The notes under the pieces are model-generated. The model was not told the DNA's origin. It saw only the letters and a list, made by a program, of their open reading frames with translations, and ran no database searches. Below, one piece after another: positions 36,038 to 43,587 of a stretch of DNA of 64,000 bases. The DNA comes from JABSSA01 sp039960995 (GTDB lineage: Bacteria > Pseudomonadota > Alphaproteobacteria > Rhodobacterales > Rhodobacteraceae): contig JBDVKF010000044.1 in NCBI GenBank assembly GCA_039960995.1, positions 124,001 through 188,000 on the forward strand, in the 5' to 3' direction. Both the position numbers and the translations under genes were made by a program. Within the stretch, counting starts at the first letter, position 1. Each line of letters opens with the position of its first letter.

Positions 36038-36679
36038 TTACTCTTTTCCATCATGAAAGATTGCGTCTTGGTAAATCATCTGCCCGAACAGACGGTGGTG
36101 TAGATCAAGAGAAAATCTGAATTGCCCACTGCCCATATCATGATGACCAATGACCAGAGCGCCCGGGCTTAGAACCTGCGGAAGACGCATGCGCCGTCCG
36201 AAGACTTGCAAGAAATAATGGTCACTCTTGAACAGCAGATCGCGCCCCTCGACACTGACCTTCAATGCCATGCCGATGCCGTAACCGATGTATTCTTCCA
36301 GGCCGGTCGGGCCCGCAAATCGCTTTGAACTGTGAACGACTTGCGGAAAGCCAGCCTTGCGCCCGTATTGCCTGATCCAGAATTGACCGCTTCCAGCGAT
36401 ATCTTCGGTCACGGTCACAACTGCGGGCTGGTCAACAGAGGACAAGTCATAGGGTAAAGGCGCGCCGATCATGCGGGTTGCATGCGCAAGAATGCGTCCA
36501 GCCAAGTTCATCTGCATCGAAACGACCTTGCCTTGGTAAGCGACGCTGACGCCCCCTTTGAGCCGCCGACCAAACCGCTTGCGCACCGCCGGGCGCAACC
36601 CACCCCAAGCGTCGTGCCCTGCCAATTTGGCAAATCGATCATCGGGATCGTGATAGATAGGGAAATTACTGATTTTCAT
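36038..36679 (-). CDS. DUF4166 domain protein
   Basis: A 213-residue soluble protein that fits DUF4166, a domain often found fused or adjacent to saccharopine-dehydrogenase-like or TIGR01777 proteins. Features include WGGLRPAVRKRFGRRL near residue 25 and the aromatic-rich SGQFWIRQYGRKAGFPQV segment near 97. The start is the ATG at 36679. A TTCTGT-N4-ACAGAA operator lies 31 nt upstream, so it is probably controlled by the neighbouring GbsR-like regulator. Biochemical role unknown. Confidence 0.78.
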   Translation of the reverse strand: MKISNFPIYHDPDDRFAKLAGHDAWGGLRPAVRKRFGRRLKGGVSVAYQGKVVSMQMNLAGRILAHATRMIGAPLPYDLSSVDQPAVVTVTEDIAGSGQFWIRQYGRKAGFPQVVHSSKRFAGPTGLEEYIGYGIGMALKVSVEGRDLLFKSDHYFLQVFGRRMRLPQVLSPGALVIGHHDMGSGQFRFSLDLHHRLFGQMIYQDAIFHDGKE

Positions 36680-36709
36680 TGTGTCATCTCATTCTGTAAA
36701 ATCCTTAGC

Positions 36710-36725
36710 TTCTGTATAGACAGAA
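36710..36725. promoter_or_regulatory. operator TTCTGT-N4-ACAGAA upstream of DUF4166 operon
   Basis: An inverted repeat with 6-bp arms and a 4-nt centre, identical in its arms to the palindrome at the regulator gene start. An isolated half site TTCTGT is at 36692-36697, closer to the gene. Confidence 0.6.
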
Positions 36726-36754
36726 ATGAAAAGGTGAAAAAAAGAGGCAATGGC

Positions 36755-37315
36755 CTATTCGGTCTTTTTCCCGGTGAGCTTGAGCAATGAAAAGACTTTG
36801 TCGCCCATCTTCATCAATGTATTCAACTTGGACTTTGGCACGTTTAACATTTGGGTGGACCACCGATCCGCGGTCGCGAGGAAGTCTTGCATTTCACGCA
36901 TGCGCGCCAGAATTTTCGGGTCCAGATTGGGCTCGTTGACAGCCTGCTGTACGCAATTGTCGATGGCCGACATGGCCGGATCGATTTCACGCTCTTTGCG
37001 ACCTTGGGCAATGCGCATCGCCATTTCCCATACATCCACCTCAGCGACAAAGTGCTCGCGGCGGTCGCCTGGCACAGGCACGCGGCGGATCAGCTTCCAC
37101 CCCACCAGCTCTTTGAGCGAATTTGAAACATTGGAACGTGCAATCCCAAGTTGGTCCGAGATATCTTCAGCATTCAACGGGCTCACGCTGAGAAACAACA
37201 GCGCGTGGATCTGCGCCACAGAACGATTAACGCCCCATTGGCTGCCCATATCACCCCAATACAAGATGAATTGCGCTTTGGACGAAGAATCACTTATGTC
37301 AGCTATTTCTGTCAT
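36755..37315 (-). CDS. GbsR/MarR-family transcriptional regulator
   Basis: A 186-residue winged-helix regulator. The DNA-binding region is at about residues 40-85 (LNAEDISDQLGIARSNVSNS then the wing with RRVPVPGDRREHF), and the C-terminal helices probably dimerise. GbsR-type proteins are typically repressors; in Bacillus the namesake senses choline, but no ligand is inferable here. Its own start codon sits inside a 22-bp perfect palindrome whose half sites recur before the DUF4166 operon, implying autoregulation and control of that operon. Confidence 0.87.
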   Translation of the reverse strand: MTEIADISDSSSKAQFILYWGDMGSQWGVNRSVAQIHALLFLSVSPLNAEDISDQLGIARSNVSNSLKELVGWKLIRRVPVPGDRREHFVAEVDVWEMAMRIAQGRKEREIDPAMSAIDNCVQQAVNEPNLDPKILARMREMQDFLATADRWSTQMLNVPKSKLNTLMKMGDKVFSLLKLTGKKTE

Positions 37316-37325
37316 GACAGAAATA
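37304..37325. promoter_or_regulatory. 22-bp perfect palindrome over the gbsR-like start codon
   Basis: TATTTCTGTCA (37304-37314) followed directly by its exact complement TGACAGAAATA. It covers the start codon at 37313-37315 on the minus strand. Core half sites TTCTGT/ACAGAA match those at 36710-36725. Confidence 0.7.
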
Positions 37326-37398
37326 AACGATAATTCAGGATGAAAGTCAACTGGATCGATAGAACCTTCAACTCAGGACGAGCGTGTCTTCACAGATG

Positions 37399-37481
37399 AT
37401 TGTGCCAACGGTCAGTTTGACCACCTGGCAAAGCCTTGCCAGTAGTTGCGACGATACCTTGGCACAATAGCGTCGTAACTA
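37399..37481. other. structured non-coding element with interleaved inverted repeats
   Basis: Four helices can be drawn in 83 nt: ATTGTGCCAA (37399-37408) with TTGGCACAAT (37459-37468); GGTCA/TGACC (37410-37422, 3-nt loop); CTGGCAA/TTGCCAG (37426-37443 approximately, 4-nt loop); and TAGTTGCGACG (37443-37453) with CGTCGTAACTA (37471-37481, one wobble). The first and last interleave, which would make a pseudoknot. It lies in the 316-nt gap between the GbsR-like gene and tRNA-Phe. Transcription and strand are unknown; no open frame fits. Confidence 0.5.
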
Positions 37482-37631
37482 GCCCAACGGCTCTAAGATG
37501 GGACTGTGGATGTAGTTCGCATGACGTGCTGGCGTGCAGAATACAAATTGGCGAAATGATACCCACGGGCATTTTGCCGATCTGGAACTGACCATAAAAC
37601 GCATCTAAGTCATTGTTTAATTGAAGCAATA

Positions 37632-37706
37632 TGGTGCCCGGGGGCGGAATCGAACCACCGACACGAGGATTTTCAATCCACTGCTCTACCCCTGAGCTAC
37701 CCGGGC
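37632..37706 (-). tRNA. tRNA-Phe (GAA)
   Basis: On the minus strand: acceptor GCCCGGG pairs with CCCGGGC, D-arm GCTC...GAGC, anticodon loop TTGAAAA giving GAA, T-arm with GGTTCGATTCC, and an encoded 3' CCA (complement at 37632-37634). Confidence 0.95.
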
Positions 37707-37707
37707 A

Positions 37708-37730
37708 AATCATTGTTATTAACAATGATT
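37708..37730. repeat. 23-bp palindrome directly upstream of tRNA-Phe
   Basis: AATCATTGTTA (37708-37718), one central base, then the exact complement (37720-37730). It begins 2 nt before the mature 5' end of the tRNA. With a single-base centre it is more likely a protein-binding site or a promoter-region palindrome than an RNA hairpin. Confidence 0.6.
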
Positions 37731-38277
37731 TTCGCTTTGCGTTGATGCTGCGTCATTTCGATAGGATGATGCGTAACCAGCAAGGCGTGAAGCGCGTTTT
37801 GACGGCTTGCTCGCAGAGTGTCAACATGTGTTCAGGCTTTTTTGTATCTCAGATGAATTCTGGCCAAGGGATAGGCCTCTCTAGACTGAGTTCGATCCAT
37901 GATGGGCGCGCAAAAGAGCGGTAACGTACTGAAAAATGTATATCGTTTTAGGTGGGGAAACGCGGTCTTTTCCATCAGTGATATAATTCGTTGTTAAAGC
38001 GCCATGATGAACGGTCTATTCGTTGGTTCGTTCGTAAAGAAGGCGTCAGATCTTTAGAGCGGTATGCGCATTGAGATTCACCGGTTCTGGGTCAGGCTTT
38101 CCTTGGGGGTCAGCTTGTCCCGTTCAAGCTCGGCCACGATTTTCTTGCGCCGTACATTCTCTGTCTTAAAGCTCCTATCTCAGGCACGCTCAGCCGATGC
38201 GCATCTCGGTTTCTGAATTGAGCTATGCAGTCTCAATGGAGATTAAATCCATGTCCGCTTGAGCGTTATGAAACGGA
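37731..38277. other. gene-free region with a possible coding relic
   Basis: No start-to-stop gene is convincing. On the minus strand 38078-38179 is an open stretch of 33 codons with protein-like composition (KKIVAELERDKLTPKESL), bounded by stops and lacking a start codon; it could be the end of a decayed gene, but I cannot name a family. An ATTGAG/CTCAAT stem lies near 38218-38238. No terminator for tdh was recognised. Confidence 0.4.
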
Positions 38278-39321
38278 TTAAGTCCAATCCAACACAACCT
38301 TACCAGAGCGACCAGACTTCATCTCAGCAAAGCCCGTTGCAAAGTCGGCTACGTCAAAGCGATGTGTAATGACCCGACTGACATCCAAACCGTTTTGAAG
38401 CATTGCGATCATCTTGTACCATGTCTCAAACATCTCACGGCCGTATACGCCTTTAATGGTAATCGCCTTAAACACGATATGGCTCCAATTCACCGGCGAT
38501 TGGCCCGGTGGAATTCCGAGCATTGCGATCTTCCCACCCATCACGAGGGCTTCGACCATCTGATCGAGAGCCACTTGATTGCCGGACATTTCAAGCCCGA
38601 CATCAAACCCTTCGGATAGACCGAGTTCATGGGTTACATCGTTGAGGTCCTCGTTAGTGACATCCACTGTGCGAACGGTCGGGACCACGTGTTCCGCCAA
38701 GGCCAAGCGATCCGCGTTTATGTCGGTCAACACCACATTGCGCGCACCTGCATGGCGAGCAACGGCAGCGGCCATGATCCCAATGGGCCCGGCGCCTGTG
38801 ATCAGCACGTCTTCCCCCAATAAATCAAAGCTGAGGGCGGTGTGGACGGCATTGCCTAACGGGTCCAAAATCGCGCCGATTTCATCAGGGATATCATCAG
38901 GAAGCGGGACAACATTGAACGCGGGCAGCTTTAAGTACTGCGCAAATGCCCCTTGTTCATTTACACCAATACCCCGTGTGCCAGGATCGAGATGGAAGTT
39001 TCCAGCCCGCGATTGACGGCTGTCGTTGCCAACCAAATGCCCCTCGCCAGAGCATCGTTGCCCAAGGGTGAGGCCAGTGACATTGCGGCCCAGCTCCACG
39101 ATCTCGCCCGCAAATTCGTGGCCGGTGATCATCGGTACAGGCACCGTTGCCGCCGCCCATTCATCCCAGTTCCAGATGTGGATATCGGTGCCGCATATCC
39201 CCGTTTTGTTGATGCGGATCAAAACCTCATCTGGTCCGATTTCCGGAACAGGCGCGTTGACCATCCACAACCCTTCTTCAGGTTTGGATTTGGCAAGCGC
39301 GGTCATTGTGTTGGTAGTCAT
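38278..39321 (-). CDS. tdh: L-threonine 3-dehydrogenase
   Basis: Zinc-dependent medium-chain dehydrogenase oxidising L-threonine to 2-amino-3-ketobutyrate with NAD+; Kbl then cleaves the product with CoA to glycine and acetyl-CoA. The 347-residue protein keeps the catalytic-zinc region (Cys43 in GICGTDIHIW, His68-Glu69, and LDPLGNAVH near 152) and the Rossmann motif GAGPIG at 176-181. The four Cys of the structural zinc lobe are replaced by Gly98, Ser101, Ser104 and Asp112 in an otherwise ungapped alignment to the classical enzyme as I recall it. Overlaps kbl by 4 nt. Confidence 0.94.
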   Translation of the reverse strand: MTTNTMTALAKSKPEEGLWMVNAPVPEIGPDEVLIRINKTGICGTDIHIWNWDEWAAATVPVPMITGHEFAGEIVELGRNVTGLTLGQRCSGEGHLVGNDSRQSRAGNFHLDPGTRGIGVNEQGAFAQYLKLPAFNVVPLPDDIPDEIGAILDPLGNAVHTALSFDLLGEDVLITGAGPIGIMAAAVARHAGARNVVLTDINADRLALAEHVVPTVRTVDVTNEDLNDVTHELGLSEGFDVGLEMSGNQVALDQMVEALVMGGKIAMLGIPPGQSPVNWSHIVFKAITIKGVYGREMFETWYKMIAMLQNGLDVSRVITHRFDVADFATGFAEMKSGRSGKVVLDWT

Positions 39322-40505
39322 GAGATTATTCCCAAATCACGGCCCACTTTCGCAAAGGCCGCCAATGCACGATCAAGATCATCAGTGGTCAAAGTCGCAT
39401 TCATCTGAGTTCGAATGCGGGCTTGTCCACGCGGTACCACAGGGAAGAAAAAGCCCGATACATAGACACCTTCGTCAAACAATCCCGATGCCATTTGCTG
39501 CGCCAAATGCGCCTCGCCCAACATGACAGGAATGATTGGATGTTCGCCGGGCAACAATTCAAACCCGAGCTTGGTCAGACCTGCACGCCAATGAGCAGCG
39601 TTTGCAAACAGCTTGCTTCGCAGATCAGCGCCGTCTTCAACAAGACGAATGGCTTCAATGCCCGCCGCTACAATCGACGGCGGCAAGGAATTGGAAAACA
39701 GATAGGGGCGTGCGCGCTGGCGCAACAGGTCGATCACCGGTTGCGGGCCTGCAATATAGCCGCCAATCGCGCCGCCGAGCGCCTTGCCCAGTGTGCCGGT
39801 TAGGATATCCACATCCACATCAAAATGGTCTGGCGTGCCAGCGCCGTTTGGCCCCATAAAACCCGTCGCGTGACAATCATCGACCATGACAACCGCGTCG
39901 TATTGATCCGCCAAAGCCCGAATTCCGCGCAGATTGGCCAAAGTGCCATCCATTGAGAAAACCCCATCGGTGGCGATCATGATATGACGCGCACCAGCCG
40001 CTTTGGCGTCCTTCAGCTTGGCTTCAAGATCCGCCATATCATTGTTCGCATAGCGAAACCGTTTCGCCTTACACAGACGGATACCGTCGATGATCGACGC
40101 ATGGTTCAGGCTATCAGAAATGATCGCGTCATCGGCCCCAAGCAGTGGTTCAAAAACACCGCCATTGGCGTCGAAACACGCGGCAAACAGAATTGCATCA
40201 TCCTTGTTTAAGAACGCGGCCAATCGTTGTTCCAAAATCCGATGGCCGTCTTGGGTGCCGCAAATAAAGCGAACGCTCGCCATGCCAAACCCTTGTTGAT
40301 CCATTGCCCCCTTGGCTGCGGCAATCAGGTCAGGGTTATCGGCAAGACCAAGGTAATTGTTGGCACATAGATTGATGACCTTACGACGTGCAACTGACAC
40401 TGTCCCAGCTTGGGGCGATGTAATCAGGCGCTCTCGCTTATAAAGGCCCTCGGCCTCAATTTGGGACAGGGTGTCGGTGATGTCGGCAAGAAACGCGTCG
40501 GGCAT
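39318..40505 (-). CDS. kbl: glycine C-acetyltransferase (2-amino-3-ketobutyrate CoA ligase)
   Basis: PLP-dependent alpha-oxoamine synthase that completes threonine breakdown to glycine and acetyl-CoA. The 395-residue product has the PLP lysine Lys241 in TGTLGKALGG, Asp209 and His212 in the VDDCHATG motif, and the N-terminal NNYLGL segment at 49-54. First gene of kbl-tdh, preceded by GGAGATA and by tandem operator-like repeats at 40547-40576. Confidence 0.96.
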   Translation of the reverse strand: MPDAFLADITDTLSQIEAEGLYKRERLITSPQAGTVSVARRKVINLCANNYLGLADNPDLIAAAKGAMDQQGFGMASVRFICGTQDGHRILEQRLAAFLNKDDAILFAACFDANGGVFEPLLGADDAIISDSLNHASIIDGIRLCKAKRFRYANNDMADLEAKLKDAKAAGARHIMIATDGVFSMDGTLANLRGIRALADQYDAVVMVDDCHATGFMGPNGAGTPDHFDVDVDILTGTLGKALGGAIGGYIAGPQPVIDLLRQRARPYLFSNSLPPSIVAAGIEAIRLVEDGADLRSKLFANAAHWRAGLTKLGFELLPGEHPIIPVMLGEAHLAQQMASGLFDEGVYVSGFFFPVVPRGQARIRTQMNATLTTDDLDRALAAFAKVGRDLGIIS

Positions 40506-40546
40506 GGGGTATCTCCTTCAATGCCCAATATCTGCCATAGTGGATT

Positions 40547-40576
40547 TTATTCCACAATAACATTATTCCACAATAA
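40547..40576. promoter_or_regulatory. tandem operator-like repeats upstream of kbl-tdh
   Basis: TTATTCCACAATAA occurs exactly twice (40547-40560 and 40563-40576), 16 bp apart, that is about 1.5 helical turns. Each copy has inverted TTATT/AATAA arms. It lies between the XRE-cupin regulator gene and kbl. A looser match (TTATCCACGATTG) is found at about 41179-41191 before the regulator. Confidence 0.6.
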
Positions 40577-40590
40577 CGTACAATTTTCCG

Positions 40591-41169
40591 TTAAGTCGAT
40601 CTATCTGCTGATTTTACAATAAGAAAAATACGGGCCGTTTCGCTCATCGCTGCAATATCGTGGGGCACATCAGCGGCATATCGGGCCGTGTCACCGGTAT
40701 TTACTTCGGTTGTGACAGAGCCTGACGTCACGCGAATCTGCCCTTCAAGCACAGTCAGATGTTCAATCGCGCCGCGTGCATGGGGTTGGCTGTTCAGCCT
40801 GCCTTGAGCGGTGAATGAAATATCATAGACCTCATGCCCGCCGGCTTCCTCAGGCGGAGACAGGATCGCGATACAACAACCATTCCCCATGTTATCGATC
40901 GTGGGCACATCATCCGCCTTCAAAACATCTATTTTGTCGCCTTTAGCGCCGTGTTCCAGCAATCCCGCGAAATCAACATTCAGCGCACGGGTCAGGTTCC
41001 ACAACGTCGAAATGGTCGGGCTGCTTTCACCGCGTTCAATCTGGCTCACCATTGAACGCGATACACCACTGAGGTTTGAAATCGCCTCGAGCGAAAGCCC
41101 CTGCGACTTACGGGCTTCCTTCAAGCGTGCAGGGAGGGCGGCCAAGATAGTGTTTGCTTTTTCCGTCAT
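40591..41169 (-). CDS. XRE-cupin transcriptional regulator
   Basis: A 192-residue regulator with an N-terminal Cro/C1-type helix-turn-helix (residues ~16-70; SLEAISNLSGVSRSMVSQIE covers the HTH) and a C-terminal cupin_2 sensor (~110-190; HARGAIEHLTVLEGQ). Members of this layout commonly control small-molecule or amino-acid catabolism. Its place just upstream of kbl-tdh on the same strand and the tandem operator between them suggest it governs threonine degradation. Ligand not known. Confidence 0.88.
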   Translation of the reverse strand: MTEKANTILAALPARLKEARKSQGLSLEAISNLSGVSRSMVSQIERGESSPTISTLWNLTRALNVDFAGLLEHGAKGDKIDVLKADDVPTIDNMGNGCCIAILSPPEEAGGHEVYDISFTAQGRLNSQPHARGAIEHLTVLEGQIRVTSGSVTTEVNTGDTARYAADVPHDIAAMSETARIFLIVKSADRST

Positions 41170-41407
41170 GATGGAAACTTATCCACGATTGTCAGGTTTG
41201 CAAACGCCAAAATTCAGCGTGGTTACAACGGGCGGGTGGGGCGCGCTGGCGTGGCGTTGATACGGAAATTGAAAGCAGCTTAGGTTTTACCGGTGCGCCT
41301 CTCTCAAAATGAAGCCATGAGCTATGCACCAAAGACCGAAACATGGGCAAAGCGCCTTTCGTTGAAATTTTACAACTGTCTGCGCTCACCTAACATCGTC
41401 CTTATGG

Positions 41408-41815
41408 TCAGCACGCAAAATGATCGCGCGACTTCATGTCTTTGTAAGACAGCGTTATGACTTTTTCGAGGACCTCAAGATCAACATCTGCAAGCTTATT
41501 TATGTAAACGCATGAGACAGCAGATTTATGTTTCCCAAGCTTTGATAGCAATTCTGGATAGTGCTCGGTTCCTGAAGTTAGATAAACGACAAGATTTGCC
41601 TTTCTAGGAGAGAACCCTGCAAGAAAGCTACGCCCTTCGTGGCCACTTTCGTATCGATAATCATAGGCATCAAAACCGACCATAGTGCCCCAAAGCACAG
41701 GTGGATGACCCGAAACACGAAAGTAGAGATCAATAAGGGTTTCGCTATCCGTCCTACGCGTTTTATTCTCAATCGCCTCAAGGAAATCGCGCACTTCTTT
41801 AGGGATTTCGGCCAT
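41408..41815 (-). CDS. DUF1801 (YdhG-like) protein
   Basis: A 135-residue cytosolic protein of the DUF1801/YdhG-like fold. Recognisable features are the N-terminal helix EIPKEVRDFLEAIE, the W-containing GTMVGFDAY segment near 46 and the C-terminal LEKVITLSYKDMK helix. The ATG at 41815 is preferred because GAGGTG lies 9 nt ahead; a GTG four codons upstream is an alternative. Function unknown. It is isolated, with about 240 nt of empty sequence upstream to the XRE-cupin gene. Confidence 0.75.
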   Translation of the reverse strand: MAEIPKEVRDFLEAIENKTRRTDSETLIDLYFRVSGHPPVLWGTMVGFDAYDYRYESGHEGRSFLAGFSPRKANLVVYLTSGTEHYPELLSKLGKHKSAVSCVYINKLADVDLEVLEKVITLSYKDMKSRDHFAC

Positions 41816-41857
41816 TTTGAATAACACCTCATAAACGCGTGTTGCGCGGTTTGACTT

Positions 41858-42295
41858 TTAGCAGTCACCCAATCGACGCCCTTGGCCCGTGAAGCGGGCG
41901 GTTGATGTGCCGCCTGGGCCTGTAAATCGCATCGTTGCGCCAAGGGTATAGGTTGTCGTTGTGTACCTTGCCTCTAAACGCCCAGTACCGTGCGCGTTGT
42001 CTTCGGGGTAGACACACGTCATGTCCGCAGACCCACTGCCGATCAACAAAACCTCGTTAGAGCTCGAGCATTGTCCACCGCTAATCTGGTTGATGATGTC
42101 GTTCGTCGTCAAGTTAGACTGGGCTTCGCTCAGGCAGAATGTTTCGGTTTCTTGGTTCACGACACCCGCCGGATCAACTTCGAGAACAACCGAGTATTCC
42201 CAAAGCCCAGCGTCAAGATCGACGGTTTGTCCATTTACAGACTGTGCGGGGAGCAAGAACGCCGGAGCGATTATAGTCATAAAGTATGTGCGCAA
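41858..42295 (-). CDS. DUF3617-like exported protein
   Basis: About 145 residues from a TTG at 42295, which follows AAGGGGATGAG and gives a signal peptide (residues ~1-22, before QTVDLDAG). An upstream extension would lack one and overlaps the preceding gene. The mature part starts GLWEYSV and has several Cys, features of DUF3617, a small beta-rich periplasmic domain. Located 61 nt downstream of the esterase gene, likely the same transcript. Role unknown. Confidence 0.72.
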   Translation of the reverse strand: MRTYFMTIIAPAFLLPAQSVNGQTVDLDAGLWEYSVVLEVDPAGVVNQETETFCLSEAQSNLTTNDIINQISGGQCSSSNEVLLIGSGSADMTCVYPEDNAHGTGRLEARYTTTTYTLGATMRFTGPGGTSTARFTGQGRRLGDC

Positions 42296-42356
42296 GATCT
42301 CATCCCCTTTTGAAAGTGAAGCGTCTTGTTTGCCAAAACGGTTGTTAATTGGCGTC

Positions 42357-43301
42357 TTAAAACTGAGAGAAAAACGCCCAGCCTTCGTCGGCAGCGTTGA
42401 TGTCGCGTGACACCCGGCCGACCAATCGTCTGGGTAAGAACTGTCGCCCGGACGGCCACGTATGCCCGCCGCCCTTAACGGTGTAATGGCGCAGCGGCGC
42501 ACCTGAACATGACCAATCGCGCAAGGTTACAGATACACCGTCGTTGGGCCTTTGATCATAAGTACTCGAACGCAGCTTATTGCCACATCCGTTTCTGTTT
42601 TGCCAAAGCGCCATGGTTTGTTCGGATGACAAAACAACATCGCGCCGCTGGCCCAGAACTGTGATTGTGCCCCCATTAAATGGCACCTGTGGATCGTCTG
42701 TCCCAGAGACCAAAGCCACCCCAACGGGCGGACCGGATCGACATTCATTCACCATGTATTTTGGCAGATTTGTAGCCACGGGCATGATGGCCGTGATCTG
42801 TCCGGGTAAATTACATGCTAGATAAAAAGATGCTTGCGCCCCCCGGGACAACCCCGTCGCAAAGATGCGGCTTCGGTCAATCGGAACCGTTTGCGCTGTC
42901 TGGGCAATGAGGGTTCGAAAATAGGCCAGATCATTCACCCGCTGATCCAAAAGGGCAGAGGCTGCGCCCTCGCCAAAATCCCACATGCGATCGACGCCTT
43001 CGGGGTAGACGACAAAGAACCCGTGCCGGTCCGCAAGCGTATTCCAGCGGCTTCGCGTTATGCGCATCATACCTTGTGCGGTTCCGGCACCTCCATGGAT
43101 CACCATCACCAGTGGCCGCGGCCCATTTGCCGCCGTCAACCCCGATGGTCGGTATAAAATAAAGCTGCGTTTCAACCCATCCAGATTAAAAACCTGCGTA
43201 TGCGCGCGGCCTTGTTGCGCTTGCACCGGTTGTGGCGGGCACAGGACGACGAAACACGCAACGATACAACTAACAAGGAGCAGATTGGCATGACGTAGCA
43301 T
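42357..43301 (-). CDS. secreted PHB depolymerase/LpqC-type alpha/beta hydrolase
   Basis: A 314-residue esterase of the LpqC (COG3509) group, related to poly(3-hydroxybutyrate) depolymerases and feruloyl esterases. It has a signal peptide (1-28), the oxyanion strand MVIHGGAG at ~66-73, nucleophile Ser152 in GLSRG, a later TDDPQVPF segment with the candidate acid, and GGGHTWPSG with the His. GGAGGT lies just upstream of the ATG at 43301. The substrate (polyester or acyl ester) is not determined. Followed by the DUF3617-like gene. Confidence 0.84.
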   Translation of the reverse strand: MLRHANLLLVSCIVACFVVLCPPQPVQAQQGRAHTQVFNLDGLKRSFILYRPSGLTAANGPRPLVMVIHGGAGTAQGMMRITRSRWNTLADRHGFFVVYPEGVDRMWDFGEGAASALLDQRVNDLAYFRTLIAQTAQTVPIDRSRIFATGLSRGAQASFYLACNLPGQITAIMPVATNLPKYMVNECRSGPPVGVALVSGTDDPQVPFNGGTITVLGQRRDVVLSSEQTMALWQNRNGCGNKLRSSTYDQRPNDGVSVTLRDWSCSGAPLRHYTVKGGGHTWPSGRQFLPRRLVGRVSRDINAADEGWAFFSQF

Positions 43302-43362
43302 AGGTGACCTCCCTAATGACGTGTCGATCAAACTGATTGATCAACGACTTTTACCCGTTCCC

Positions 43363-43587
43363 TTAATCCTCTTCGGTGACCACGGCCTCAAGTATGTCGC
43401 CGGGTTGGCAGTCAAGGGTCGCGCAGATCTTGGCCAGTGTTTCAAATCGAATGCCTTTGACTTTGCCAGACTTCAAAAGGCTGATGTTTTGCTCAGTAAT
43501 TCCGACAGCCAACGCCAGATCGCGCGACTTCATTTTTCGCAGTGCGAGGACGACGTCGAGACGCACCACAATCTCGAGGTTGCTCAT
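43363..43587 (-). CDS. small XRE-family regulator
   Basis: A 74-residue protein consisting of one Cro/C1-type helix-turn-helix (HTH_26-like): LALRKMKSRDLALAVGITEQ with ISLLKSGKVKGIRF. It overlaps the DUF2975 gene by 4 nt. This pair is a frequent module in bacteria; its purpose is not known. Confidence 0.88.
   Translation of the reverse strand: MSNLEIVVRLDVVLALRKMKSRDLALAVGITEQNISLLKSGKVKGIRFETLAKICATLDCQPGDILEAVVTEED

Noticed and set aside
37731..38277. Possible integration of a mobile element at tRNA-Phe
   Set aside because: No integrase, no duplicated tRNA 3' end and no direct repeat of the tRNA terminus were found nearby.
42296..42502. N-terminal extension of the DUF3617-like protein
   Set aside because: It overlaps the end of the esterase gene in another frame and hides the signal peptide that appears when starting at 42295.
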